64,000 nt of DNA from Clavelina lepadiformis (GCF_947623445.1 NC_135246.1:11701856-11765855), one strand, 5' to 3'; positions 49,634-63,300 are shown, counted from the stretch's first letter. Notes: generated by a model not told the origin, from the sequence alone. Numbers and translations: made by a program.

Positions 49634-51500
49634 TTCAGATATTGTTTGTCAAATTAACTATTTGTTCTATCAACCTAAACGAAAAATGAAACCTTTGACA
49701 GTTAAGGCATTTAAACAAGGTATACACAATTAATTGTATAAACAAAATGTACAGGCTTTTTGAAATTCTTCCGATAATAACAGTGTGTTCAACCTGAATA
49801 CATAACATTTGAGCATGGCAAGCACGCTATTACTTTGTTGCAATAGTCAAAGAGCAAATGTTATGACCTCTACAGTACAAACACAGCTGTGTCTCTGAAG
49901 TAGATATTACACAGAAATCTGCCAATAATCTTGCGTTCAGTGTGGTGAGAAATATTGTTAATTTGTAATTAGCAAATAGTCTAGATATCTTTATAGCTAC
50001 AAACTGATGTTATGTTAACATGCTATAAACTTTCAAACATTTTGCAGTTTATTGAGTAAGTGCACCATCTTTTATGGAAAAATATTAAATTAAACATGGT
50101 TTCGTGATGGTAAAGCAAAAATACAGTAAATCAAACATGGTTATTTCGAAAATGTAAATGACTAAGGAAAACTATCGAAAGTGGGGTCTATAAAAGCTTA
50201 GTTCAACATACTTAGCATAAACAAAAACCTTTGAATCTTTCATGATTTACATAGGCTATCAATGCTAATAAGTTATGAAACAGAAAAGTGATAAAGTCAG
50301 GCATATACGCTTAACAGGAAACTTTCAGTCTGAGGATAATACCATTTAAGTAAACAACAACAACAACATTAAGATCATGTCAATCCTGCCATAACTTGCA
50401 AATACAGCTATCTGTGCTATACTCATGGCAATGTTGGTTACAAACATAGAGATAAACAAGCTGTCACCATGAAAATATAAACTGGCAACAAAAAACACTC
50501 CGTCATTCTTTCAACCTTACAAACCTAAGTTTGAACAATAAATGTTTCATATCCGAAGTTTGCTTTTAAAACGATGACAAAATTTTTAACAACATAATAT
50601 GAAAGCAAATGTAAAAGTATAAAGTAATCTAAATTAATCAAAATGTTGAGTTGTGATTCTTGAAATAATTTTTTTTTAGGCTATAAACAAATTTGAGAAA
50701 ACTTCAGATACAATATACCATACAGCAAAGCATTCAAATAAACACAAAACAGCATTCCATAAACAGTAAAATTTGATACATTTTCATAAAATGGTGCCCA
50801 ATGTTTTGGTTCAGTTGCAGTTGCTTAAGAGATACATTTATTGTGCAAGGGTAAAAGCTCCTAAATAAACAACCAACTCTTTGCGTACCACAAAAACTAC
50901 ATCATATCAAAGAAAATATGTTTACTTGGAAGCACAATTGAAAGGCCAACTGTTACACAAATAACACAAAATTAAAAAACTTTGTTCTTTAGGACAGATG
51001 AGTATTAAAGGATAACACAAAGAAGATGACATAAGAATACATGGTGCAAGCCTTGTTTACATCACCTCACATGGCCCCATGTTATGAATTTCTTTTTCAG
51101 AATAGGACAAGAAATCCCATAGATAGTAGTTGTAGACCAATGAAAAGGTTTGACACACAAAACTACATTAAAAATTACGCAAGTTCTTCCACTAAACCAA
51201 ACTTTTTCTTAAATCCCTAAAATAGTGCAAAGATGTAGCAACACAACATAAAACATTTTGTTAAGAAAGGCTTTATAGATTTTGAATAACAACATAACGA
51301 TCAACTTTAAATAACCATGGAATATTACTGGGAATCAACTACTTGAAACAAGAACTTCAGTTTCATCACTGATGTCCATCAGTAATTCACATACATAAAA
51401 TCACTACTGGTAATTAAGCATAACTGAAAAGAAACATGTGATTACAACTGTTCAAAATTGTACAAATGAAACTTTAAATTACATCAATGCATAAAGAATC
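49634..51500. other. p38 3' UTR / intergenic
   Basis: 1.9 kb of AT-rich sequence between the p38 stop codon and the SAP18 start, both minus strand. Probably holds a long p38 3' UTR and the SAP18 promoter. Several minus-strand AATAAA-like sites (e.g. TTTATT at 50837-50842). No gene seen. Confidence 0.45.
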
Positions 51501-52595
51501 CTATTGGTAATCTGTAATAAGATCTGGTGAAAATTTGAAGTTTGTTATTTCTGCAAAGGCAAGACGTTTCCACTCCTCAATTGGAAGGTCAGCATCTTCA
51601 TAAGACTTATCATAGAGAGCAGCAATTGGTTCATCTTCAGGATCATGAAATTTTTCAAGATAGGGATGCTGCAAAGCCTGTGCAGCGGTGAGACGGCAGT
51701 CTGTGTCTAGGACAAGCATCTTCTCTAGCAGATCCACAGCCTTTGGATTGGCACCAACAAACACATTGATGAAATCTTTTTTAGGTATAATGGGCAAGGT
51801 TTTGATAAAATTCCGAGCAGACTGAGAAATAATTTTCTCAAGAAGATCATCTCTTGGAGTACCACACAGATTCATGATTGACTTCAGCTGATCAATGTGA
51901 TCGGATCCAGGAAAAAGCGTTTGCCCAGTGAGAAGCTCTGCCATAATACATCCAACAGACCAAATATCAACGGTCTGATTGTAATGCATCCAATTCAACA
52001 TAATCTCTGGTGCACGATACCATCTGGTAGCAACATAACCAGTCATCTGATCATCTGTGAGGCGAGCCAAGCCGAAGTCAAGGATTTTCAACTCGCAATC
52101 TTCATTTACAGCAATGTTGCTAGGCTTCAGATCACGGTGAATAATACCAGCAGAGTGAATGTACTTCAGGCCCCGAAGAACTTGGTAGACTAGAAACTGT
52201 ACGTGGTCATCTGTTAGTTTCTGAGACTTGATAATTTGGTTCAAATCAGCTCCCATCAAATGAGTGACAAGATACATGTCATGGAAGTTGTCAATAGAAG
52301 TACTTGGAGTGAAAACATCAAGTAGGCCTATTACATTTTCATGATGCATGTGTTTTAACAAACGTAGTTCACGGTAAGTGCGTTTTGCATGTGTCACCGA
52401 CTGAAATGGGCGAGCAAGCTTTTTAACAGCCATACGAATCTTCAACTCTGTATTGTGTGCAGAACATACAGAACCATAAGCACCACAACCTATTGGAGTA
52501 AGATCAGTGTATTTAGAAGGCACATCCCAATCTGTTTTGTTTAGTTCATAATGATTAAATACAACTGCGACTTGGCTGCCTTCATCCACATCCAT
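51501..52595 (-). CDS. MAPK14: p38 MAP kinase, single exon
   Basis: 364 residues on one uninterrupted exon (human p38alpha 360). Stress-activated kinase of the MKK3/6-p38 cascade. Start at MDVDEGS; the open frame extends seven codons further upstream only from a TTG. Signatures: glycine loop GCGAYGSV (36-43; Ser to Cys at the second position), catalytic Lys58, gatekeeper Thr111, HRDLKPSN (153-160), DFG (173-175), activation loop dual-phosphorylation TGY (185-187), then [16 protein letters not shown] places it with p38 rather than ERK (TEY) or JNK (TPY). All kinase residues are present, so it should be active. Vertebrates have four p38 genes; I cannot assign one-to-one orthology. Lack of introns is unusual beside its multi-exon neighbours. 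Confidence 0.95.
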   Translation of the reverse strand: MDVDEGSQVAVVFNHYELNKTDWDVPSKYTDLTPIGCGAYGSVCSAHNTELKIRMAVKKLARPFQSVTHAKRTYRELRLLKHMHHENVIGLLDVFTPSTSIDNFHDMYLVTHLMGADLNQIIKSQKLTDDHVQFLVYQVLRGLKYIHSAGIIHRDLKPSNIAVNEDCELKILDFGLARLTDDQMTGYVATRWYRAPEIMLNWMHYNQTVDIWSVGCIMAELLTGQTLFPGSDHIDQLKSIMNLCGTPRDDLLEKIISQSARNFIKTLPIIPKKDFINVFVGANPKAVDLLEKMLVLDTDCRLTAAQALQHPYLEKFHDPEDEPIAALYDKSYEDADLPIEEWKRLAFAEITNFKFSPDLITDYQ

Positions 52596-52792
52596 TTCAC
52601 TATTTTTGCTATACAATACCGGAAATTTCTTAGAAATCTATTCTAAGACACCTGTGTGCAAAAAAATGTAACAATCTTAAATACATTGCTGTACCGTTTA
52701 GTCATTGTTGTCTCAACAAAACACAACTTCCACGAGACTTCAGCTTTGAATCAGAATTGCTTTCATCCTGGACTTACACACATTGTTAGCAA

Positions 52793-52990
52793 CATGGCAT
52801 AGTGGTTAGGGTATCGACAGTAATGACCTGGTTCAATTATCGGTACTCAGTGACGGTAAATTTGTTCAGCATTATAATGACCTTGGCCCCTTTAGCAAAA
52901 TGTTTGTGAAACTTGCTCCTGTTGAGTTGTCCCAATGAGTGGTGATTGGTGAACAATACCAAACTGAGGCGAGACCACAAAAAACACTAA
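52793..52990 (+). repeat. Probable tRNA-derived SINE
   Basis: Begins with an A-box-like TAGTGGTTAGGG (about 52800) and, 30 bases on, a B-box-like GGTTCAATTAT (52830), the spacing of a tRNA internal promoter. The tail is unrelated to tRNA. No complete tRNA cloverleaf can be drawn. Ends are not defined. Confidence 0.45.
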
Positions 52991-54195
52991 AAACCAAAAA
53001 ATGTGCTTTAATTGGATATTGCACAAAGACAAGCTCAGTAATCAGCCCGACTGGAAAGTAAGGCAGTTTTTGACAAGAAATCGAACATGTAGAAATTTTG
53101 GTGTGATGGTGTGCACTGAAACCTCAATTCTTTGTTTATTGATTATAAAGTGGCATTGAAAAACCCAACTTTTTGTTTATTTATCATACCTCGACGTGAA
53201 GATAAAGAAGTCGATAAACCTCGTGCGTGCCGATGGTTTCGAACGTGCTAAACTGCCGAAGGCTTGGTAACCAAATTAGTCTGTGCATACTCTGTTCTTT
53301 CGGGATTAGAGAAAGCTTCAACATGTTATTAATTTTTTAACTGCTAGGCGAATTTACAGCGCAGCTAACCAAAGGAAGTAAATCTAAATAATTGATTGTG
53401 ATATTTAACTTTGATGAGTATCTCCCATTTGGTTAAATTTTGCTATATATATACACATAATATATTTTTTAATTTTGAAGGTTTGCCGAACTTTCGCAAT
53501 AAAACATAAATTTTAGATAACATTTTCTCTGTTCTTTTAATGATATGAATGTGATTTATGTCATTGGTTCTTTAATGTGCTATAACGGGTGGCATTGCAA
53601 TTTTCCTTCCACGCAGTCAAATGACAAAAAATAAGCGATATTATACCATACACTCAGACGAGCTAGCTTAATACCTCATTTGGAAAAACAATAAATAAGC
53701 AACAGACGCAGATACAGCCAGGATTTTGGGTGGAGACAAGCATCTTGACATTGCACTCACCTGCCACCAGCTAACTACGCTGAAAAAATGAGTAACTAAA
53801 TCTAACCCAATCCTCAGAAGCATAGGCGCCGAAGTTTACAAAATGTAGGGCGGAAAAGATAATGGGTTCATATGTTTGGGAATTCCCCGTGTCAAGGATT
53901 GTTGTAAAAACACAAAATAAGATAAAATATACTTCTAATCAACGTTATTTGCGACAACAGCCATGCTACAAGTTTTTGCTTTTTATAAAAATTCTAGACT
54001 TGTTGGTTATGCTAACCTAACACTTATAGCTCAATTGTATTTATCGTCCGTGATTTTCTGCACCTCTTCTAGTTTTGCTCTCCCTATTCTCTTTAAACTC
54101 TTCGCATGCGTCGTCCGAAGGTTATTTTTGGTTATTATGTTTGTCTGTACAGACGTAACACCAGAGATGGGAAAACTCTTCCAACAAAAGCATAT

Positions 54196-55493
54196 CAGTC
54201 GAATCCGGTTAATTGCATAGTCAATTTGCCAAGCCTTTTTTATGCGATTAAACGAATTATGCGTTTATGCAAAAGTGCAAATTCCACTTATTTTCTTACT
54301 TGACGTGCGACGCTGGTCACGTGTAAAGACGTCAACACGCAAAACACTAACGTTTATTGTGTATAGCGATTATTCATTCATTCAAGCACGCAAAAGATGA
54401 AAACATGCTTTCTTGCATTTGTGTTTTTAAGCGAACAAATGTGGCCATGTCCGCCCCTTCAAACTGTAGTCGTTGGCGAATTGTATGAAGTACATGCAGA
54501 ACTTCTTTATTTTTTGGTGTTGTCACAACGATTGCGTCAGCAGAGCTTTCTTTATTGTTGTCGTCTTTTTCAACTTGTTTGTTTCGTAAAACTTCTTCAC
54601 ATATTACGGCATAATCTTAACGCAACGCTTAAATGAAACTAAAACAGTGCGAATGTTAATGTGTGCGTATTGACAGCCAGGTGTTAATGCTTAAATTGAG
54701 CATTGTTGGTTTGATTGTTTCATAACAAAGCGCACTACAAGTCACAAAGTTTACGCATTGCGTGTGCGCTCCCAGAGCGCGTTGTTTTCAATTTTATCTT
54801 TTAAAAACTTTTCAATAATCGAATAAATTACCTTCATTTTTATTCAATTAAGCGGATTATGCAATAAACCGTTATGCGATAAACCGAAGTATTGTCTTTA
54901 CAAATGATAGACTACGCCAGACATGTGCAACCAGTGGCCCGCGGGCCGCACTGCGGCCCGCCAGGTTGTTCCGTCCGGTCCGCGTGATGCTCAGCAAAAT
55001 GTTAGAACTTCATACTAGCCATCACTATTTCATGCAGTTTACATCAAAGCAATGGAAATTTTCGTACAACATTTGAAAAGTCAACTTAGAGTTGCTTGTA
55101 GTTCTGTGAAAGCAAATATTCCAAAAGTTTGCAAAGATGTGCAACAGCAAAAATCACATTAATCTGTGATTAAATACGCTTGACTGAATTTAGTTTCCTC
55201 ATCTTCCATCGACAATTATTCACAGTTTTTCAATAAATTGTCGCACAAGTGTGTCGTGGACTGCATTAAATCTATTTTTTAACTACATAAACTGCATAGG
55301 AAAGTCGTTTTACGATACTAATTTTTTCTGAAAAAATCATGTGGCCCGCGTTGTCATTCAAAATTTTGTATTTGGCCCTCCAGTGAAAAAGGTTGCACAT
55401 GCCTGGACTACGCCTACGGTTTGGGACTTACGCCCTTTCTGCGATAAAGCGAATTATGTGATTATCCAGAATGCAATTAACCGGATTTGACTG
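54196..55493 (-). mobile_element. pogo/Tigger-like element nested in the hAT element
   Basis: Inverted ends CAGTCGAATCCGGTTAATTG and CAATTAACCGGATTTGACTG (one mismatch). The minus strand near 54400-54650 encodes a tail containing VLHVLHTIRQRLQFEGAD, resembling the C-terminus of Tigger transposases. Interior repeats of 'gcgattaaacgaattatgc' type are typical of subterminal regions. The transposase is incomplete. TA duplication is not exact. Confidence 0.6.
54918..55405. mobile_element. hAT-like MITE nested in the pogo-like element
   Basis: Ends CAGACATGTGCAACC and GGTTGCACATGCCTG (one mismatch), exact 8-base duplication gactacgc at 54910-54917 and 55406-55413. Contains 'tggcccgcgggccgc' like the 25.2-kb MITE. 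488 bases. Confidence 0.85.
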
Positions 55494-55614
55494 TATAACC
55501 TTTTGAACATAAAATCGCTATTATTTGTTAGAAAAATCCAGGGCGGAAAAATCCACCCTGTCCACCCAAGTTCGGCGCCCGTGCTCAGAAGAGTAGGGGA
55601 GCTTTGCTTTAGAC

Positions 55615-55895
55615 CAGTGTTTTTCAATCTTTTTCATACCACGACCCATTTTAACAACCCAATATAACTAACGACCCCTTTCCAAAAATTTTCATTCAGG
55701 CATATGCAATACATTTGTGTATGCGCAATAGCACAAAAAAATATAATTAAAAATAACATAAATTATGATACCACTCTGTTGAAAAAAATACTCATTTATT
55801 GAATTGGCATTCTCGTAAAAGTGGTTGGTATTTAATTGTCGTCTTCGCGACCCCCAGAGAAAAGGCAAACTATCCCCGGAGGTTGAAAACCACTG
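55615..55895. mobile_element. hAT-like MITE
   Basis: Ends CAGTGTTTTTCAATC and GGTTGAAAACCACTG (two mismatches), exact 8-base duplication ctttagac at 55607-55614 and 55896-55903. 281 bases, non-coding. Confidence 0.85.
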
Positions 55896-56432
55896 CTTTA
55901 GACATATATTTCTTCACATCAAATTGTCAGTGACGTCTTGATTTTCCGAAATATAACCTACAGGTTGCAAAAATAGGGATTCTATAAGAGTAATATAATC
56001 CCTTGACGTAAAAACAACAGGTTGTGCCATAGCAATATTTTCGCTTATTGGTTATATACCTCAGCAAAGTTAGACCGATGCATAAAAAGTGATTAAAAAG
56101 AAACTTTAGCATAAGATAGCTCCCAAAATTTAAAAATATTAGTTAGCGAAGGAACTGAAGCATAATTTTGCAAAAAGAGAGCTATCTAACTTCTACGATT
56201 TGTAAAATGTTTAAATTTAAAGATTTGTGCAGGGATCTGATTTTTGCCTATACAGCTACACAGGGAATTTTGCTGTTTTGAGGTCGGTGCATTTGCTTTG
56301 ATAGGAATGATGGAAATTTTGCATGTGCCACTTGACAGTTGGGCGAGTTGGCATGTTTAAAAAAGAAAAGTTGCTAATCTTGCTTATAAAATTTCATATA
56401 AAAAAGCGGGTACTTTCGCATACTGGCTACTA

Positions 56433-56532
56433 GGGTCTAGTATACAAGTGCAAAATCATGGGATGCCTTTGTATACTAGACTCCAGCTACTCAAATGGTG
56501 ACGAACTGGTTGTGCACTTGTATACTAGACCC
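56433..56532. repeat. Short palindromic repeat, copy 2
   Basis: 100 bases with inverted ends GGGTCTAGTATACAAGTGCA and TGCACTTGTATACTAGACCC, perfect over 20 bases, plus an internal third copy of GTATACTAGA. A related copy lies at 13194-13292. Confidence 0.8.
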
Positions 56533-56689
56533 AAAATCTGGTACTCCAATACAGACTTAATACGTGTATCTGAAACAAAGCTAAAAACAGGACGCTGAAT
56601 AGTAATGTAGAATTAAAAACCCGTAAGGGTATTATTCTTCTCTCGAATTCTTAACCCTTAAAGAACTCATATTCTAATGCCGATGGAGT

Positions 56690-58890
56690 ATCCATATATA
56701 TATATAAAAGTCTTGACTATCAACTACGAGGTAACTTGCAGTTTGAAATCCTAGGATGTGAAAACCTATATATTGAAATTACACTTAATGAAAAAGTGTT
56801 ATCATAGGAGTGGTTTATAGACACCACTTGCATAACTATGGGGAATTCAATGATAAGTTCTCAAATTGCTTACTTCAAATAGGACAATAAAACAAAAAGT
56901 TTGCTACATGTTAAGATATTTTAATATCGACTTATCAAAAATCAACAATAACTGACAAACTGGAAAATACTAAAACTTAGTACAAACTTCTGGGGCTACT
57001 AATCTGCTACATTGATTAACCATATTTATACAAACAATCAAAATCAGGATAGATACTACTCGGGAATTATATAACATGACTTATCAAAGCATTCTCTTAT
57101 TTATATTGCAATAAAAAAACACAATATACGGCCAATCTTAGATAAACCAACAGTGCGACTAATAACTAAAAGCTCTGTGAAGCTCTTTATCACTGAATTA
57201 AGTAATATCTATCAAAATTTACACGATGACAATGAGACATTAGATAGCGCAGAAGGATTCCTAAAAAAATTACAAAACTATTTTGAGAAATGCTTCCCTC
57301 GAAAAACCGTCAGTTGAAGGCATGCGAAGCTAAATCACAAAAACCATGGCTTATTAAGGGTATGCTTATTTTAATCTAACAGAAAAATAAACTGTGTAAT
57401 AAATACACAAGGACAAAAAACAGCTTCACTTTAACACGTATATAAAAAATATCGAAATTGCTGACCAAACTTAAAGAACTATCCAAGCACATGCAATATA
57501 AAAATCAATTTAAGGAAGCTCACAATGATACAAGCATGACTTGGAAAGTCATTAACGAATTTTTGAACAAATGTAATCAAACAAATATTTTACCAAATAC
57601 ACTTGAAATAAGCAGTGTGACTACTGATCCAATTGAAATTTCAAACTTTCTAAATGAACACTTTGTAAGCATTGGCCACAGAATAGCTTATGAATTTAAA
57701 GACACTGAAAAAAACCATGACTGTACTCACTATGTTAAAAAGATTTATTTGAAAAAATTGGACTTCATTGAAACAGGTAAGTGGGAAATTGAGTACCAAA
57801 TAAGTCAATTAAAAAGCAACAAATCACCAGGATATGATGATATACCGGCCAAGATACTAAAAGATTACAAATATCTAATCTTTCAACCACTAGCACATAC
57901 TTTTAACCAAGCCATAAACACCGGTATCTACCCACCAGAAATTAAAATAGCCAAGGTGATCCCTGTGTACAAAAAAAGAACCAAAAATGATCCTAATAAC
58001 TATCGACCAATTAGTCTTTTAAGTCAATTAAGTATAAAGTATTTGAAATTATTTTATACCATAGACTTATATACTTTATTAATAATAACAAAATTCTGCA
58101 CTATAATCAATTTAGATTTCGAAAGCTTTATTCCACTGTATTAGCAGTAACAGATATCAATGAATATGCAAACCAACAAATAGAGATTAATGGATACATG
58201 TGTATGGTGTTTCTTGACCTTAAGAAAGGTTTTGATACAGTACCTCATAGGCAATTAATTATGAAATTAAATTGCTATGACATCTGTGGCAAAGCTAACG
58301 AATTGATAAAATCACATTTGACATGTAGACAACAATATTAATGATATTTTTCAAGTGTGCTGATTATTTATCAGAGCAAAGGCACACCTCAATAGGTGCG
58401 CCACAACGGGCAGTATTGGGTTACTGCTTTTTCTGCTGTATATAAATGATCTACCCAACAGCACATCTCTTGGAACAAGACTATCTGCTGATGATACAGT
58501 ATTATATAGGCTAATTCATTCAACACTTTTTTCATGATAACAACACCTAAAAACTGAAAAAAGTAAACCTGGACATAAATGGCAAGAAAAAAGTAAGGGC
58601 TACCAAATATATATCTAGGCACAATACTAGATGAACAATTTAAATTGAATTATCATGTTGAAGAGCTTTGCAAAAAATTGTCAAGAATCTGTGTTATCCA
58701 TCAATTACAGACAGGCTTCATGCATAACTATTAAACAAACCTTTTTCCCCAAATATGACTATTTCAGCGAAATCCAAACAGTACATAAATACAATACTAG
58801 ATCAGCACTAAATATGGTACTAAATTGTAATGATCACATCACAATAACTTTCACTCCCAATATATATATATAGGCTACCATGATGTTAAC
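56690..58890 (+). mobile_element. CR1/Jockey-like non-LTR retrotransposon remnant
   Basis: Order on the plus strand: endonuclease-tail-like text (about 57010-57110: LINHIYTNN, then SGII), an open reverse-transcriptase segment 57458-58144 (KSNKSPGYDDIPAKILK, KVIPVYKK, NNYRPISLL), continuing in other frames with MVFLDLKKGFDTVPH (about 58205), INDLPNSTSLGTRLSADDT (about 58445; the catalytic F/YADD has become SADD) and a tail with VHKYNTRSALN (about 58780). Many frameshifts and stops: inactive, probably 5'-truncated. Boundaries approximate. Confidence 0.8.
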
Positions 58891-59360
58891 TAATCAAATT
58901 AAAAACATCAATTTTTAAATCGCAAACCACAAAAAAGCAACGCGCCCTCGGCTACAACAAAACAGATGAAACCAGCAAAGCAATGTACAGCAGATGTATT
59001 TACCGGCACCTTGTTGTACTCATGGACAAAACTGTGTCTGCAACTCTGCATGGTGATTGGTGTCCAGTGTTGGACCAATGTATTATAATTGGTTGGACCA
59101 GAATCTATATAAACAAAATTAGCAAAATGACTGGCGGATTGAGGTATAATTTTTTTGAAGAACTATGTTAAAAATTAGCGGTTAGTCGTTACTTTGGTTA
59201 ACCAAATAAGAGGATCAACATTAGCGTTTTTCAACGCGTAGTTAATTTGTGTAAGCCACGCGGGTCGTCGTACAGTTGATCGTAATATCGTTTAATTTTT
59301 AACGAATTTTGTGGTTTGGGTCCAGTTAGATTTTTTGGCCATGCTAACTTATCACCTTAT

Positions 59361-59399
59361 AGCTGTATTAGCTGTATTAGCTGTATTAGCTGTATTAGC
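59361..59399. repeat. 9-base tandem repeat
   Basis: AGCTGTATT repeated a little over four times without change. Confidence 0.9.
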
Positions 59400-60307
59400 A
59401 CCGTATTTTTTGCTTCTCATAGAAACTAAGTTAACGCTAACATAATGTTAACGTTAATTAATTATTAGTTTAAACACAATTGTTATTAGTACTCTTTGCA
59501 TTAACGTTAATGTAATATCTATGGTATATGACTTTATTGTATTTCCTTCCGTTGTACTTCCTAACCGGTACTTCCCCACTTTTGTACTTGGAGTATTTGG
59601 AGAGTTTGGAGTACGGTAGTATCTTGGAGTATCAAGAGAGTACTTGGAGAGTTTTTGTACGGTAGGCCAACCCTTCCTCATGCTTCTGCATATTTGTGTC
59701 GCATGTTTTCGCTCGAGTACTCCATTATTTCTTTTACATCTGCAGAACTTTCTTACTTCTGTGTTATTTTACTTTCGTTTTCCGTACTTCATCACATTCG
59801 TACTTTCGTAGATTACTGTGGAGTGTCGACCATATTAACTGCATGGTCAATCAGTCACTGGTCAGGCTTATGTCTCGCTTGCCCCTGCCTCTTTAAGAAG
59901 GCATCATAAACGCAAAGTCTACGCACCTTATTAGAGTTTATACTCGACCATTGGTAGTCACTACCGAGGTGTGAGTCGGCCGAATCTCTTTGGATATTAT
60001 TAAGCGGCAGGCGAGCCCAATCGCTACAGCAAAATCTCTTAAGCCCAATCTCTATAGCCAAGTGCTGAGAGAGTGTTTGAAACCTATGTAAATTAAGTCT
60101 ACGTAACTATACCTGTCCTGGAAAATAGCCATGCCTTTGACCTGTGTCAAAGTCGTGAGTTAACCCAGTTCATGGTAGAGAATTAGTCAATTGATGGTTG
60201 TTTTATACTTATTATAAAGCATTGACTAGTTATTTACCTGGTTTCAATTCAAGGAACTATATTCTGAACTATAACTGTATAAGAAGACAAGCAATGTGTA
60301 CAAGATA

Positions 60308-63300
60308 ATGGATCGGTTTGTGTGGGTAACTGGCGGAATACAATTCAATGAAGCAATTTTTTACACTAAAAATGCAGTGAGGATTTATGATGGTGATGAT
60401 AAGGTACGTTTTATACACTACTAATAGACATACTTAATACTAGATTAATATGGTATGGTGGAATGGTATCACAATTTTTATCTTTGGACTGAAGAAGGTT
60501 TTTGTGCGATTTAAACTTGGTGATGAATCCTTATTGCTGGATCACGTCCGTAACATGTTCTTGTAATAGATACCAAATTTGAATGTGCTACCATATTTAT
60601 CATAAATTTGCTCAATTTAAAACAATATTTTGTGTGCACGGTAGGAATACCAGGTGTGGCCAAACCTGCTTCAAGTTCGAGTCACATACCAAACCAAAGT
60701 TTTTAAGAGCCAAAAATTAAACAATTACCCGCTGTATGTTTACTCCTAAACGCTGAAGTTTATAATCGTAGCCTAAAATAAGTTTTTTTTCGCTGGGCAG
60801 CAAAGCAGATTATTATGGCGAGGTTAAGCTAGACAGTTGAATGTGAGAATAAAAAATTTAGACATGCACATTGATGATTCTCATTCAGGCAGGTGCCACA
60901 CTTGGGCTGGTAGCTATCACGTGCATATCCTGAGTGATTGAAAACTATTAAATTTATGCTTGTTGCAGATAATCTTTTTTGATACTTCACAAAAGCCTCT
61001 GATGTAAACTGTCGTGTTTTTAATTTGGGTGGATGTGTGTCACTACCAATCAAGTAATGCACTCAGTAGATCATGCAAGCACTAGAATCAAAGATTGCCT
61101 GAAATAAAACTAACAGTCAGAATCAAACAAAACAAATTTAAAGTCCAGGTGTATCTTAACTGCAAAAATAGGAAAATAATCTAAAACAGTTTCTTTATAA
61201 GTTCAAAGAGCCACATGTAAAGGCCCAAAGTGCCCGGTTTGGTCAACCCTGCCATAGTGGAAAGCATGGCGACTGTACACCGAGACTGTGCTTGCTACTT
61301 CCGCACGTCAACTTGTCTCCTTACACAATGTCTCCTCTTTTAGAGGTTGCACATTTACAAAAACAGACCCCAACGAGTACAGCCAAGCAGACTGCAAAAT
61401 GTATGTGGTGCACCATTTTACACCCAATGCATCCCGATTTTAACCATCCTGCTCTCGGCCACATCGATTTTGGCCATCCTGCACCCTCGAGGTATTGTCA
61501 AAAAGTGATATGCTAGCCAATCCGGCATTTATTCCCGTTTATACTAAGCAAGCACTAATTTGGACATGAATCTAAATTCTAAATATTATCTGCTAATTAA
61601 ATTATTAATTATTTTTGATTTTCTCACATATCATACACTTCTACAGACAAGTTTGGATTGCATTCTTTTATTCTGCATGAAGTAAGAAACATTTGCACAA
61701 CGTTATTTTCTGATTGTGTAATTATAAAGATTAGGGAATGGTTGCAACAATTTCTAGAATTATGTATTTTAAGTGAAAATCAGGTTGCTTTATAGAGTAT
61801 TGCCATTCATCCTTGAGGGGAGAAGTTTAAGACTAGTTTCCTTGCTCATCAGGTACTTTGATTCACTTATTACAGAGAGCAAAGTGTAGATTAGAGTTTG
61901 TTTTCGATTTGCACAAGCATCAAAATATGAATCTTTTTCAATTTTGTTTGGCACATCCCTGGCTTAATCACTGTCTGCCACTGAGAGCTGAGTTTGCTAT
62001 GTGCATGCAAAGCTTGACTATTTTAGGTTGAATTAATGTGCCTGTTGCATTAAAGGGTACCTCTAATTGAATAGAATTTTTGGATAGGACTACAATTCAG
62101 ATTTTCCAAAATATATTGATAAATAAGCAAAATATATAGTTACATATATTGGGCGTGCTACTAACTGAACGTTTTGGACACTAAGCAGACATAGACCTAT
62201 AGCATAATGCGTTGTAATTTTATCTGCTACAGACATCTTATGATGACGGTACGGTTAAAGTTACAACCCATAGGATAATTTGGACTGATGCCAAATATCA
62301 AATTGCTTTGCCAATGGAACTTGTTGTATATTCAGAAAAGCATTCTGGAGGTTTTGGGAAAAGGTGAAATTTTTGGAGAAATTGTTGAAACCTAACCTAC
62401 TATCACAATAGTTTAATCTGATGGGACATGTTCTCGTAAACTGTACCGTGAAAGTTTATTCAAAGCTGAAATTAGATTTATTAAATAACTTTGAGTTATT
62501 GTATTCAAAGTTGATTTAATTGACCTTACTTTTGACTTTAGATGTGCTATCTGTATTGCTTACTTTTTATCATGGTGTGGTACAGTATATCTCTTTTTAT
62601 GATCTTTTACCATGACTGTAGCCCGAAAGTATCAGTTCATTTACAAGCTCCTCCCGTCAACAAAGTTCCGGGTCCTGTTTCAAGGAGTCAAAATAGTTTT
62701 ATCAAGTTTTCTTTCAAGGATGGAGGTGAATCTGAGTTCCACAATCAACTGCAAGCTGCAATTCAGGTTAGTCCAAAGATAGTCATCTGATTTGCCCCAA
62801 TACACATAAAAACTGTAACTCTTATGCAGGGCAGGACCCAAGTATGAAATTGAATGCTTTGATTACCATCGGTTTAGTTGAGTACAGTTCCAATAAAACC
62901 TGTTACGATGATTTTAAATCGTTTTTTAGATTTTTGTGGTCTTGCTCAAATTTTGAACTGTTAATCGAAACCACCAAACAGGAACAAGCTGTGTTAATGC
63001 CCTGCCCAAGGCCAGGGAGACTGCAAAGATAGAGTTGCGCCATTAAGGATTCTATTAAGGCTTGGAAAATTTAATCGGTTAATAGCCGCTTCAATCAATT
63101 AATTACTCAATAGCCACCTAGCGACTAAAAATTTGTTAGCCATTAGCCAAAAACAAACATAAAGGAAAGAATTTGGAGCAAAATTTTTGGTAATCTATCG
63201 ACTCTTGGAAATGTGTGCTCTGTTAACCATTTTTATGCTTGAATAGCTTGTTTCCCTGATAAACTTTGTAATGTAGCTACTCGAGCATGACATATGTTGC

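Larger units (their letters stand above)
53821..55583. mobile_element. hAT-like outer element hosting two nested transposons
   Basis: Ends CATAGGCGCCGAAGTT and AACTTGGGCGCC-type right end (AAGTTCGGCGCCCGTG), 13 of 16 complementary, with exact 8-base duplication ctcagaag at 53813-53820 and 55584-55591. No hAT transposase visible; most of the length is the pogo-like insertion 54196-55493. Confidence 0.75.
52596..60307. other. Intergenic transposon-rich 7.7 kb
   Basis: Between the p38 start (-) and the VPS36 start (+), so both promoters are at its edges. Recognised contents: a SINE-like segment, nested DNA elements, a MITE, a palindromic repeat, a LINE remnant and a 9-base tandem repeat, listed separately. 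The stretch 58960-60300 has irregular repeats of GGAGTAC/GTACTT around 59560-59660 but no gene I can support. Confidence 0.5.

Noticed and set aside
52596..52616. Seven extra N-terminal codons for p38
   Set aside because: The upstream start is TTG; the first ATG is at 52595 and matches the family length better.
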